This document shows positions 1-7,508 of a stretch of 45,376 bases of DNA, piece by piece. The stretch lies in assembly GCA_018675575.1 (NCBI GenBank), contig JABGXW010000150.1, forward strand, positions 1-45,376, given 5' to 3'. The notes beneath the pieces are model-generated. The model was not told the origin of the DNA. It was given only the letters and a program-made list of their open reading frames with translations, and ran no database searches. Each line of letters begins with the position of its first letter. Position 1 is the stretch's first letter. The translations under genes were made by a program, and so were the position numbers. This DNA is from Bacteriovoracaceae bacterium (GTDB lineage Bacteria; Bdellovibrionota; Bacteriovoracia; Bacteriovoracales; Bacteriovoracaceae).

Positions 1-41
1 CTTCTGGTTCTGGTGCTGCTTCTGGTTCTGGCGCTGCTTCT
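1..41 (-). repeat. Short tandem repeat coding for Glu-Ala-Ala-Pro-Glu-Pro
   Basis: On the minus strand, units of 18 bases (GCAGCRCCAGAACCAGAA) follow one another and encode A-A-P-E-P-E. They lie in the C-terminal low-complexity part of the coiled-coil protein and continue beyond the window edge, so the copy number is unknown. Such repeats often vary in length between strains. Confidence 0.6.
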
Positions 42-880
42 CCATCCATCATGCTATCAAAAGCATCCGATCCATCTGAGGCAGAGTTTTCGGATAACAT
101 TTCTGTAGCAATCTCTTCTGCACTAGGTCCAGGCTCAGCAGCAGCAGGCTCTGGAGCAGCTTCAGCTGGAGCTCCTCCTTGAATTGCTGCGAGTGAATTT
201 TTTAATTGTTCATTTTCTTGTTGGAGACGCTTGAGGTTGGCCAAATCTTCTTCAATAATTTCATATTCCATTAATCTTTCTTTAAGTTCGTCTCTTTCTT
301 TAGTAATTGCATTCATATCATCAGACGGTGATCCTGCCTCAGCTAGTGCATTTGCGAGGGCCTCCTCAGCTTCCGCTAACTGCTTTTGTAATCCATCAAT
401 GGTTTCTTGCATTTCTGTAATCTGTGCAGAGTTATCTTCGCCACCACCAGATACTGCTTTTGCTTCGAGCTCAGAAATTTGTTTTTGTAAATCTTTGATA
501 GTGCTTGATTTATCACCAATCTGCCCACGTAGTGTTGAGATTTCTGCATTTTTTTGATTAAGTTCTGCGGAGTTGTCATTAATATTGACATTCCCAATCG
601 GCAATTCTCCAGTAGGCACTACGGAAGGAATCCCTTCTCCTAACTCCAAACCACCTCCCCTGAACAAAGAAGATTTAAGTGAGTTTGAATTTTGAATAAT
701 AGAATCTAAATAATTCTTAACAACACTCGCAGGGATTTGATGAGTTAGTTTTTTTAACTGCTTTTTATTGTAAAACCAATAAGCTACAAATATTGCTAAG
801 ACCAAAAGCATAAAAGCACTTGAAATAGTAATAACTTGTTCAGTAAATTTTGTTAAAATAAGGTCAATTGTTTCTGGCAC
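1..880 (-). CDS. Membrane-anchored coiled-coil protein, C-terminus cut by window edge
   Basis: I do not recognise the family. The reading frame is open from a GTG at 880 to the left edge (293 codons) without a stop. The start is supported by AAGGA seven bases upstream and by a near-consensus promoter at 930-957. Residues about 18-36 form one hydrophobic segment (FMLLVLAIFVAYWFY), followed by a basic stretch, so the bulk is probably cytoplasmic. Residues about 110-235 are rich in Glu, Gln, Lys, Leu and Ala in heptad-like spacing and should be coiled coil. The end of the visible part is low-complexity Ala/Pro/Glu with tandem PEPEAA units. It follows the phosphatase gene by 93 bases but has its own promoter. 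Because it starts with GTG and lacks a stop here, it is easy to miss. Function unknown; a cell-envelope scaffold is one possibility, not shown. Confidence 0.8.
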   Translation of the reverse strand, partial: MPETIDLILTKFTEQVITISSAFMLLVLAIFVAYWFYNKKQLKKLTHQIPASVVKNYLDSIIQNSNSLKSSLFRGGGLELGEGIPSVVPTGELPIGNVNINDNSAELNQKNAEISTLRGQIGDKSSTIKDLQKQISELEAKAVSGGGEDNSAQITEMQETIDGLQKQLAEAEEALANALAEAGSPSDDMNAITKERDELKERLMEYEIIEEDLANLKRLQQENEQLKNSLAAIQGGAPAEAAPEPAAAEPGPSAEEIATEMLSENSASDGSDAFDSMMDGEAAPEPEAAPEPE

Positions 881-929
881 TTTTCCATCCTTGGAAATGA
901 GTTATAAGTTCACATAACCACTTAATAAA

Positions 930-957
930 ATTATAAATTAGGCCAGATTTTTGTCAA
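930..957 (-). promoter_or_regulatory. Near-consensus sigma-70 promoter for the coiled-coil protein gene
   Basis: On the minus strand TTGACA (957-952) is followed after 16 bases by TATAAT (935-930), both perfect matches to the housekeeping consensus. Predicted start of transcription is near 923, leaving a leader of roughly 43 bases before the GTG at 880. It suggests strong constitutive expression, separate from the phosphatase gene upstream. Confidence 0.75.
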
Positions 958-973
958 TGATTTGCAACTATTT

Positions 974-1858
974 CTAACTAATATCCATCATTTTTTGTAA
1001 GTTTTTATGTAATGGATTGCGCGCCGCAAGAACGGTTTCTGCAAATGGTTGAAATGACGCCCCCTTATAGTCTGATACTTTTACTCCAGCTTCTTGGCAA
1101 ATGATACCAGCAGCAGCAACATCCCAGGGAGCTAAACCTCTTTCCCAGAATCCATCAAAAATCCCTTCAGCTACCAAGCAGAGATCTAAAGCAGCTGATC
1201 CCATCCTTCGAACCCCCCGACAAGAGCCCATGATATTTTTAAACATAGTGAACTCTTTATCAAACATCACTCCTTTTTCAGTTGCAAATCCTGTAACTAA
1301 CATTGAGTTTTTTAATTTGTTAACAGAGTTTTGTTGAAATATTTTTTTGGGTTTTGACTTAGTTAATAATTTTTTTTTGCATGCTCCTCCTCCTAGAAAT
1401 GCAGAATAACATTCATCAGTTACAGGTCTGTAAATCACTCCTGCGACAGGCTTACCTTGATGAACTAAGCCAATGCAAATGGCATAATAATCCATTGATG
1501 CCAGATAATTATGTGTTCCATCTAGAGGGTCAATAACAAAACAAAAATCTTTCTTTTTAAATTCTAAATAAGCTTCAGACTTAGATCCATATTTTGAGAA
1601 TGCACCTTCTTCTGCAAGCAATGAAGCTTCAGGAAACGCCTTAGAAAGTTCTTTTATAATCAAAGCTTCAGATACAAAATCTGCCTCTGATGCAACCCCT
1701 TGCGTATCCTTGCTACAAACTTTGAGTTTACTAATCTTTTTTTGTGATTTTATAAGAATCTTAGCTGCTTTTAAAGCAATTTCTTCACTCATCGCTACAA
1801 TATTTTTTAATTCTTTCTTGCCTAATCCTAGTTTCATGATGACCTTTTCTTTACTCAT
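974..1858 (-). CDS. Inositol-monophosphatase family enzyme (SuhB/CysQ-like)
   Basis: The protein (294 aa) carries the metal-dependent sugar-phosphatase signatures: ASEADFVSE near residue 57, LAEEG near 81, the core IDPLDGTHNY near 109-118, and a C-terminal APWDVAAAG motif near 243. These hold the Mg2+-binding acidic residues and the second aspartate pair of the family. Members hydrolyse inositol monophosphate or related small phosphate esters (for example 3'-phosphoadenosine 5'-phosphate), and the exact substrate cannot be read here. Its ATG overlaps the end of yacG by eight bases and follows AAGAAGAGA, so it is translationally coupled to yacG. Length is slightly above the usual 260-270 aa because of a lysine-rich N-terminus. 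Confidence 0.85.
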   Translation of the reverse strand: MSKEKVIMKLGLGKKELKNIVAMSEEIALKAAKILIKSQKKISKLKVCSKDTQGVASEADFVSEALIIKELSKAFPEASLLAEEGAFSKYGSKSEAYLEFKKKDFCFVIDPLDGTHNYLASMDYYAICIGLVHQGKPVAGVIYRPVTDECYSAFLGGGACKKKLLTKSKPKKIFQQNSVNKLKNSMLVTGFATEKGVMFDKEFTMFKNIMGSCRGVRRMGSAALDLCLVAEGIFDGFWERGLAPWDVAAAGIICQEAGVKVSDYKGASFQPFAETVLAARNPLHKNLQKMMDIS

Positions 1859-2066
1859 TCTCTTCTTGTTCGAGCTTTTCTTCTATAACAATTTCTAAAT
1901 CTTCTTCAGATAAATTTTCTTTTGATTCAAGGGTATAAGCACCATCTAACCATTGGCCAAGGTCTATCAACTTGCATCGTTCACAACAAAAGGGTCTAAA
2001 CTCTGATCGCGAATAGTCAAATTTTTCATCACAAGTGGGGCATTTAATTTTTAAAATTTTATTCAT
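1851..2066 (-). CDS. yacG: YacG-type zinc-finger protein (DNA gyrase inhibitor family)
   Basis: A small protein (71 aa from the ATG at 2066) with the YacG zinc-ribbon: CPTC followed about 17 residues later by FCCERCK, giving four zinc-binding cysteines, and the family hallmark IDLGQWLDGAY. In E. coli YacG binds GyrB and inhibits gyrase. The acidic C-terminus (EENLSEEDLE type) is typical. An in-frame TTG at 2072 would add two residues, but the ATG is preferred. It overlaps the end of the aminotransferase gene upstream and the start of the phosphatase gene downstream, so all three are one transcription unit. Confidence 0.85.
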   Translation of the reverse strand: MNKILKIKCPTCDEKFDYSRSEFRPFCCERCKLIDLGQWLDGAYTLESKENLSEEDLEIVIEEKLEQEENE

Positions 2067-2901
2067 TTTCAATCTCTTCCTTTAAGATAGCAATCAACTT
2101 GTTAGTCCAATTATTATCAACGTTATAAGATGTATTCTCTATTTGAGCAATATTTTGAATTCCGACTATTGAACTTAATAACCAGCATTCGTCAATTTTA
2201 GACAATTTTTCCACTTTTAAACTTTCAAACTTAACTTTAAAATTCTCTTTGATCATTCCACGGCATAATATCTTTTTAGTAATTCCATCAAGAACCATTG
2301 AAGAACTTGCGGGAGTATAAAAGCAATCACCTTTTCGTAATAAGATATTACTTGTCGATGACTCGGTGATAAATCCATCATGAGTTAGAAATAAAACATC
2401 ATCGTAATTATTTTTTTGTGCATTTTCTTTTTCTAAACTTTGTAGAATATAATTTCCATTCTTTAGAAATGAAGGGATAAGAGATTCTGTTTTACGTGCA
2501 TCGGCGAAACATAGTTTTACATTAGATATATTTTCTAAGAAATCATGCTCTAATTCTTTAACGAAATAAACTAACTGAATTATTCCATCTTTATCAACAA
2601 GGTCTTCATAGTTTGATTCTTGATAAAATGTGATTCTTAATTTTCCATGTATGAATTTCTCACAAATTTTTAAAATATTTTTTCTTATATTTTTAGGTAT
2701 CTTAGTTCTATAAAGAAATTCTAATGAGGCCGTAATTCTTTCAAGATGTTCTTCTAAAAAAAGTGGCTTTGAATGAGAAATGCGGATAGTTGTAAAAAGG
2801 CTTTCTCCATAGAGAAAAGCCCTATTGCTAAAGCTATTAGATTTTGAAATATCAGTTAAATATTCGTCGTATATAGTTAATTGATTCATAATGTTCTTCA
2901 T
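2059..2901 (-). CDS. Class IV PLP-dependent aminotransferase/lyase (PabC-, Dat- or IlvE-like)
   Basis: The protein (280 aa) has the class IV fold signatures in order: FLYGESLFTTIRI near residue 29, LEEHLERI near 49, a lysine in SFLKNGNYILQSLEKENA near 145 that aligns with the Schiff-base lysine of aminodeoxychorismate lyase, ITESSTSNILL near 178, and a phosphate-binding MVLDGITKK near 203. The family includes 4-amino-4-deoxychorismate lyase (folate), D-amino-acid transaminase and branched-chain aminotransferase, which cannot be separated safely by eye. The size and N-terminus look most like PabC. First gene of the yacG operon. ATGs at 2901 and 2889 are both possible starts. It is divergent from the pantothenate operon, with only 65 bases between. 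Confidence 0.8.
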   Translation of the reverse strand: MKNIMNQLTIYDEYLTDISKSNSFSNRAFLYGESLFTTIRISHSKPLFLEEHLERITASLEFLYRTKIPKNIRKNILKICEKFIHGKLRITFYQESNYEDLVDKDGIIQLVYFVKELEHDFLENISNVKLCFADARKTESLIPSFLKNGNYILQSLEKENAQKNNYDDVLFLTHDGFITESSTSNILLRKGDCFYTPASSSMVLDGITKKILCRGMIKENFKVKFESLKVEKLSKIDECWLLSSIVGIQNIAQIENTSYNVDNNWTNKLIAILKEEIENE

Positions 2902-2904
2902 GAT

Positions 2905-2939
2905 AGCTATGCATTAACTAAAAGGTAAGTCCCATAGCT
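2905..2939. promoter_or_regulatory. Inverted repeat in the divergent intergenic region, possible operator
   Basis: AGCTATG (2905-2911) and CATAGCT (2933-2939) are exact inverted copies 21 bases apart, inside the 65-base gap between the divergent aminotransferase and KARI-like genes. Half-site spacing of two helical turns would suit a dimeric regulator. Seven-base arms can arise by chance, and no clear -35/-10 pair was seen here. Confidence 0.25.
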
Positions 2940-2966
2940 CAACAATTTTTAAGTAAGGGAATTTAG

Positions 2967-3908
2967 ATGACACAGATAGGTATAATTGGTTTTGGATCAC
3001 AAGCGAAAGCATTTTCCGCTAACCTACTAGATTCAGGTTTTAATATCACTATTATTTTAAGAAGTAATAGTCCCTCTCTTGCAATAGCTCGAGAACAAAA
3101 GTTTCAAGTTATTAATTTCGAAAAACAAAAGATTCCATCTGAAATTAAACATCTGATAATGCTTACTCCCGATGAAACCCACGAAAAGATTCTGTCTCTA
3201 ATCACAGAACTGAATCCAGGTCTTAATTTTTGCTTCTTATTTGCCCATGGTTATTCATTCATTAAGGAAAATCTCAAAGAAAAATTTCCACAACATAGTT
3301 TTGCCTTATTGGCACCTAAGGCCATCGCCTCAGAGCTACGGGAACGCTACCTTCAAAAAGAAAAACTCGTTGGAGTTATAGATACAAGTCATTGCAATAG
3401 TCAGAAACAGTTCATAGAAATAATTGCTGCAAAAATGGGACTCACAAAACTTATCACCAGCACTTTTAAAGATGAGACCCGAGCTGATCTTTTCTCGGAA
3501 CAAACATTATTATGTTCCTTACTCCCTTATGGTGCACTTAAATCCTATGAGTATCTTGTTCATAAAGGAATTGATCCTGAGCTTGCTTTTGTTGAGTGTT
3601 GGATGGAAGTCAAACTCATTGCCGACGCGATGCTAGATAAAGGTCCTGTAGGTTACTTAAATCTCATTAGTTCAAACGCCTTGATAGGGGGAGAAAAGGC
3701 CCAAAAGAAAATTTTTGATGAGGATTATAATAAAAAGCTCGATTCCTTATGGGAAGATATAGAAAATGGTTCATTTTTTCGAGAAATTGATGCTATGAAC
3801 GTAAGTAAATTGAAGGAGGAAGTTATCAATAAATGGAGCCGACACTCACTTCAAGCTTCGTATCAAAATTTTAAAGGCCATGCCAACCATGAAAGCACAA
3901 ACAACTAA
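2967..3908 (+). CDS. Ketol-acid-reductoisomerase-like oxidoreductase, candidate ketopantoate reductase
   Basis: The protein (313 aa) starts straight into a Rossmann fold (IGIIGFGSQAKAFSANL, with RSNS as the likely NADPH-phosphate site), without the roughly 15-residue leader usual in IlvC. The C-terminal half has the class I KARI knot-domain pattern: H94 (AHG), K118 (APK), D174 and E178 (ADLFSEQ), E210 and E214 (FVECWME), and S235. The spacings match the KARI metal and substrate residues. IlvC makes 2,3-dihydroxyisovalerate, but KARI enzymes are also known to reduce ketopantoate to pantoate and do so physiologically in Corynebacterium glutamicum. As first gene of a panB-coaX-coaBC-panC operon lacking panE, the ketopantoate reductase role is the best inference; ordinary KARI activity is the alternative. 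SD AAGGGA precedes the ATG. Its end overlaps panB by 29 bases. Confidence 0.8.
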   Translation: MTQIGIIGFGSQAKAFSANLLDSGFNITIILRSNSPSLAIAREQKFQVINFEKQKIPSEIKHLIMLTPDETHEKILSLITELNPGLNFCFLFAHGYSFIKENLKEKFPQHSFALLAPKAIASELRERYLQKEKLVGVIDTSHCNSQKQFIEIIAAKMGLTKLITSTFKDETRADLFSEQTLLCSLLPYGALKSYEYLVHKGIDPELAFVECWMEVKLIADAMLDKGPVGYLNLISSNALIGGEKAQKKIFDEDYNKKLDSLWEDIENGSFFREIDAMNVSKLKEEVINKWSRHSLQASYQNFKGHANHESTNN

Positions 3909-4698
3909 ATATTTTCGAAATTATAAATTAAAAAATACTGGACGTTCTCTCCATATGCTTACTTGCTATGATTATCAGACCGCACGTGTTCTAAATGAAA
4001 CAGAATTGGATCTTATTCTTGTTGGAGATAGTCTTGGTAACGTTATCCTTGGGTATGAAACTACAATTGATGTAACCTTGGAAGATATGATTGTCTTTGG
4101 TGCAGCTGTAAAAAGAGGTGCTCCCGATAAGTTTATTGTTGTTGATCTTCCATTTGGAACCTACACCTATTTTGAACAAGCACTTGAATCAGCAATAAAG
4201 TTATTTAGAAAAACTAATGCTCAAGCTCTAAAGTTAGAGGGTGCTCATCCTCACCATTTAGAAATAGTCAAACGTTTAAGTGAGAATGGAATTCCTGTTA
4301 TGGGCCATATTGGACTCACTCCTCAATCTATACATGAAATGGGAGGCTATTATATGCATGGAAAAGATTTCAACTCTAAAAAGAAGTTGATTGATGGTGC
4401 AAAAGCATTAGAAGTAGCGGGAGTCTTTGCACTAGTTCTAGAATGTGTTGATAGCAAACTTTCAACAGAAATAACTGATGCGTTATCAATACCCACTATA
4501 GGAATAGGATCTGGCAAACAAACTGATGGTCAAGTACTTGTGCTGAATGACCTTCTCGGAATGAGTCCAGATAAAACTCCTGGATTTGTAACGCCACTTG
4601 CAAATTTGTTCTCTTTAAAGAAGACCCTTATAGATAAATATCTCTATGAGACTCAACCCAAATCAAAAGAGAATTTGGAAAATAACCATGTTCACTGA
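3880..4698 (+). CDS. panB: 3-methyl-2-oxobutanoate hydroxymethyltransferase (ketopantoate synthesis)
   Basis: PanB transfers a hydroxymethyl group from methylene-tetrahydrofolate to 2-ketoisovalerate to give ketopantoate, the first committed step to pantothenate. The 272-aa sequence shows the TIM-barrel signatures: LTCYDYQTARVL, VGDSLGNV (Mg2+-binding Asp), VDLPFG, ALKLEGA, PVMGHIGLTPQS, and IPTIGIGSG. Length is normal for the family. The first ATG (3880) lies inside the upstream gene. A second at 3889 is equally possible, because the AAAGG at 3870-3874 sits close to the first and about 11 bases from the second. The overlap implies translational coupling with the KARI-like gene. Confidence 0.95.
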   Translation: MPTMKAQTTKYFRNYKLKNTGRSLHMLTCYDYQTARVLNETELDLILVGDSLGNVILGYETTIDVTLEDMIVFGAAVKRGAPDKFIVVDLPFGTYTYFEQALESAIKLFRKTNAQALKLEGAHPHHLEIVKRLSENGIPVMGHIGLTPQSIHEMGGYYMHGKDFNSKKKLIDGAKALEVAGVFALVLECVDSKLSTEITDALSIPTIGIGSGKQTDGQVLVLNDLLGMSPDKTPGFVTPLANLFSLKKTLIDKYLYETQPKSKENLENNHVH

Positions 4699-5425
4699 TA
4701 CATTTTTTACAATTGATCATGGCAACACTAATACATCTCTTCAGCTCCATGAAAAAGGTCACTCTAAATCTATAGAATTAGATGAGTATTTAAATTCACA
4801 GAAATTTAAATCTTATCCCGGTATCCTCACTTCAGTTGGAACACAAGATATTAAGTTTCCTCACTCTATTAAGAATATAAAAGATTATCATGAAGAAAAA
4901 TCATTTCTAGATATGAAAGTTAATTACTCACAGACTCTAGGATCAGATCGATTGATTACTGCTTACTGGATCTATAAAAATGAATTATGTCCTGTAGAAA
5001 ATATTCTGCATATTGATGCTGGAACTTTTACTACCATGGATTTAATTAGTCTCAATGGATTTGAGGGAGGGTTAATCTTTCCCGGAGAAACAACATATCT
5101 AAAATCCTTCAGCAGAGGCGAAAATCTTCCCTGCTTTTTGAATACCCGAATTGAAAAAGAAACGACCATACCTCGTGATACTGAGTCAGCGATAAAGCAA
5201 TCTTATTCCATTTTCATGAGAGGAGCACTTCAGGAAGTTATCTCAAAATATGATCCGCAATCGATAATTGTCACTGGCGGAAATAATGTAAATATCATTT
5301 TTTTCCTGTCCCAAATATTTGTTAACTCAAAAGAAAAGCTCGTAAAGTATAAGAGTATTCCTAAGTTAATCCATAAAGCATTAGAGTATTTTTACAAACA
5401 ATCATATAAGGAAAATCTGCAATGA
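4688..5425 (+). CDS. coaX: Type III pantothenate kinase
   Basis: CoaX phosphorylates pantothenate using ATP, the first step of CoA synthesis proper, and differs from CoaA in being insensitive to CoA feedback. The product (245 aa from this ATG) has the ASKHA-type signatures: FFTIDHGNTNTSLQL at the N-terminus, TLGSDRLITAYW, HIDAGTFTTMDL with GGLIFPG, and IIVTGGNN near the end. The start at 4688 puts the first phosphate loop at the usual distance from the N-terminus; an upstream ATG at 4646 would add 14 unlikely residues. It overlaps panB by 11 bases and coaBC by four (ATGA). Confidence 0.92.
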   Translation: MFTDTFFTIDHGNTNTSLQLHEKGHSKSIELDEYLNSQKFKSYPGILTSVGTQDIKFPHSIKNIKDYHEEKSFLDMKVNYSQTLGSDRLITAYWIYKNELCPVENILHIDAGTFTTMDLISLNGFEGGLIFPGETTYLKSFSRGENLPCFLNTRIEKETTIPRDTESAIKQSYSIFMRGALQEVISKYDPQSIIVTGGNNVNIIFFLSQIFVNSKEKLVKYKSIPKLIHKALEYFYKQSYKENLQ

Positions 5426-6630
5426 AAATTCTCCTCGCTGTAACAGGCTCTATATCTGCATACAAAACTCTTGACCTCACCAGGGAATTAAAAAAAGCAG
5501 GCCACCAGATTAAAGTCATACTTACTAAAGGGGCAGAGAAGTTTGTTGTTCCTCAAGTTTATAAATACCTTGGTGCTGAGGCAGTGTATAGCTATCAATC
5601 AGATTTTAAATATCCAAACGTATTACATGTCGAATTAGGTAATTGGAGTGACATTTTTGTAATAGCTCCTCTCTCTGCAAATAGCCTCAGTAGAATTGTC
5701 CACGGAGAAGCTAGCGATTTATTAACGAGTGTTTTTCTTGCCTTAAAACCAAATGTGCCGACACTTGCTTTCCCTGCAATGAACACTCAAATGCTTGACC
5801 ATCCATTTGTTCAAGAAAATATTTCCAAGCTGTATAAATTAAACTCTCTGTCTCAAGTTTTTATTCATCCTACAGACTCAGGAGAATTAGTTTGTAATGA
5901 GGTCGGTGAAGGAAAGCTTCCTAAAGTTGAATTAATTCTAGACTTCATAGAGGCATTTCCGATAGATAAAGACATTATTGGTGACAATCTTTTGATTTCG
6001 ACGGGAGCAACTATCGCTCCTTTAGACCCTGTCAGGTTTTTAACGAATGCATCGAGTGGGCTTACCGGCTTTCAAATTGCAAAATATGCATTATCACAAG
6101 GTAAAAAAGTAAAAGTGATTGCAGGTAAGTATGCCACCACAAAACTAGAGCATCTTAATGCTCATCCAAATTTTAAATTAGTTCGTGTCGTAACAACTAA
6201 AGAAATGAAAGAGGAGGTTTTTGATTCGTTAAAAGAATATCCTCATTATGTTAGTAGTGCTGCAATAGGAGACTTTTCTTTTAAATCATCAAATCAAAAG
6301 ATCAAGAAAGAATTTATGCCCAATGAATTAGAAATTAACTATGAAGGCGATATTTTAAAGTCCGTTATAGAAAGCAAGCTCCCAAGCAAAGTTGTTGGGT
6401 TTGCAGCAGAGTCTGAATTGACTGAAAAAGTACTTATTAAAAAGTTTAACAGCAAGCCTGTTGATCTCTTGGTTGGTACCAAAGTAAATAATGGATTGTT
6501 AAAAGACTCACAGCTTCAAGGTTTTTCGAACAACAATGCCGATTATTTAATTCTTGACTCATATCAACATTTCACTAAAGCTAATTTAAGTAAAAACCAA
6601 TTAGCGCAATATATTGTGGATAGAATGTAA
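5422..6630 (+). CDS. coaBC: Bifunctional phosphopantothenoylcysteine decarboxylase / phosphopantothenate-cysteine ligase
   Basis: A two-domain flavoenzyme (402 aa) that joins cysteine to 4'-phosphopantothenate (CoaB, C-terminal) and decarboxylates the product to 4'-phosphopantetheine (CoaC, N-terminal). CoaC features: FMN-site TGSISAYK, H69 in LHVELGNWSD, PAMN (N121), and active-site C158 in ELVCNEVGEGKLP. CoaB begins near residue 190 with STGATIAPLDPVRFLTNASSG, then AIGDFSF and KIKKE. The usual VAN/KKLD region is present in altered form as VDLLVGTKVN. The ATGA overlap with coaX and TAATG overlap with panC show tight coupling. Confidence 0.93.
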   Translation: MKILLAVTGSISAYKTLDLTRELKKAGHQIKVILTKGAEKFVVPQVYKYLGAEAVYSYQSDFKYPNVLHVELGNWSDIFVIAPLSANSLSRIVHGEASDLLTSVFLALKPNVPTLAFPAMNTQMLDHPFVQENISKLYKLNSLSQVFIHPTDSGELVCNEVGEGKLPKVELILDFIEAFPIDKDIIGDNLLISTGATIAPLDPVRFLTNASSGLTGFQIAKYALSQGKKVKVIAGKYATTKLEHLNAHPNFKLVRVVTTKEMKEEVFDSLKEYPHYVSSAAIGDFSFKSSNQKIKKEFMPNELEINYEGDILKSVIESKLPSKVVGFAAESELTEKVLIKKFNSKPVDLLVGTKVNNGLLKDSQLQGFSNNNADYLILDSYQHFTKANLSKNQLAQYIVDRM

Positions 6631-7508
6631 TGAAGATTTTTAAAACCTTAAGAGAGTTTAATGACTTCCGAGTTTCTATTAATAAAGAAGATATAGGCTT
6701 TGTGCCTACTATGGGTAATCTTCATAAAGGACATATCTCACTTATTGAACATTCCTTTTTAAATAACTCCATCACTGTAGTTTCTATCTTTGTGAACCCT
6801 ACCCAGTTTGGTCCGAATGAAGATTTCGCAATCTATCCACGAACATTATATAAAGATTGTGAAGAAATTCACGGACTAGAAATGAAGCTCCAAAGAAAAG
6901 ACCCTGAAAAAGAAATCATTGTCTTCTCACCAGATTCTATGAATGATGTTTATCCAGAAGGGTTTTCTACAAAAATAATAGTGTCAGGGGTTACTGATAA
7001 GCTTTGTGGAGTTAAAAGACCTAATCACTTCGAAGGTGTTACCATTGTTGTTTATAAATTATTCTCTTTGGTCAACCCCAAGATTGCTTATTTTGGAAAA
7101 AAAGATTATCAACAGTTTATAGTAATTAAAAAGATGGTGAGAGATCTCTCTCTTCCGGTAGAGATAGAATCATGTCCTATAATCCGTGCCGAAGATGGCC
7201 TAGCGCTATCAAGTAGAAACCAATATTTAACTCCCCCCGAAAGGGAAAAAGCATTAATTCTTCCTAAAACTATAAATGCATCTAATTATCTCTTTTCAAA
7301 GAATTCATTAAAGGTTGCTTTAGAAAAATTTAATTCCCTAAAAGCGGATGTGATGAGTAAAGGAAAATGGGAATATCTTGAAGTCTATGATGCAGAGTCC
7401 TTAGAACCAGTCACTGAAAAGACAATATCTTTTCTAATTGCAGGCGCATATCAATCCACGGCCGCAAGACTCATTGATAATACAGTGGTAAAAAATAATT
7501 ATGTTTGA
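6630..7508 (+). CDS. panC: Pantothenate synthetase (pantoate-beta-alanine ligase)
   Basis: PanC condenses pantoate with beta-alanine using ATP. The 292-aa protein has the nucleotidyltransferase HIGH-like motif PTMGNLHKGH (residues 26-35), FVNPTQFGPNEDF, YPRT, YFGKKDYQQ, and the KMSKS-like loop ALSSRNQYL. Its ATG shares one base with the coaBC stop (TAATG). It ends eight bases into hflX. The beta-alanine-producing panD is not in this window, so beta-alanine must come from elsewhere. Confidence 0.95.
   Translation: MKIFKTLREFNDFRVSINKEDIGFVPTMGNLHKGHISLIEHSFLNNSITVVSIFVNPTQFGPNEDFAIYPRTLYKDCEEIHGLEMKLQRKDPEKEIIVFSPDSMNDVYPEGFSTKIIVSGVTDKLCGVKRPNHFEGVTIVVYKLFSLVNPKIAYFGKKDYQQFIVIKKMVRDLSLPVEIESCPIIRAEDGLALSSRNQYLTPPEREKALILPKTINASNYLFSKNSLKVALEKFNSLKADVMSKGKWEYLEVYDAESLEPVTEKTISFLIAGAYQSTAARLIDNTVVKNNYV

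Noticed and set aside
376-597. 73-codon minus-strand frame inside the coiled-coil gene
   Set aside because: It lies in the wrong frame. The frame open from the GTG at 880 has a promoter, a ribosome-binding site and sensible protein composition.
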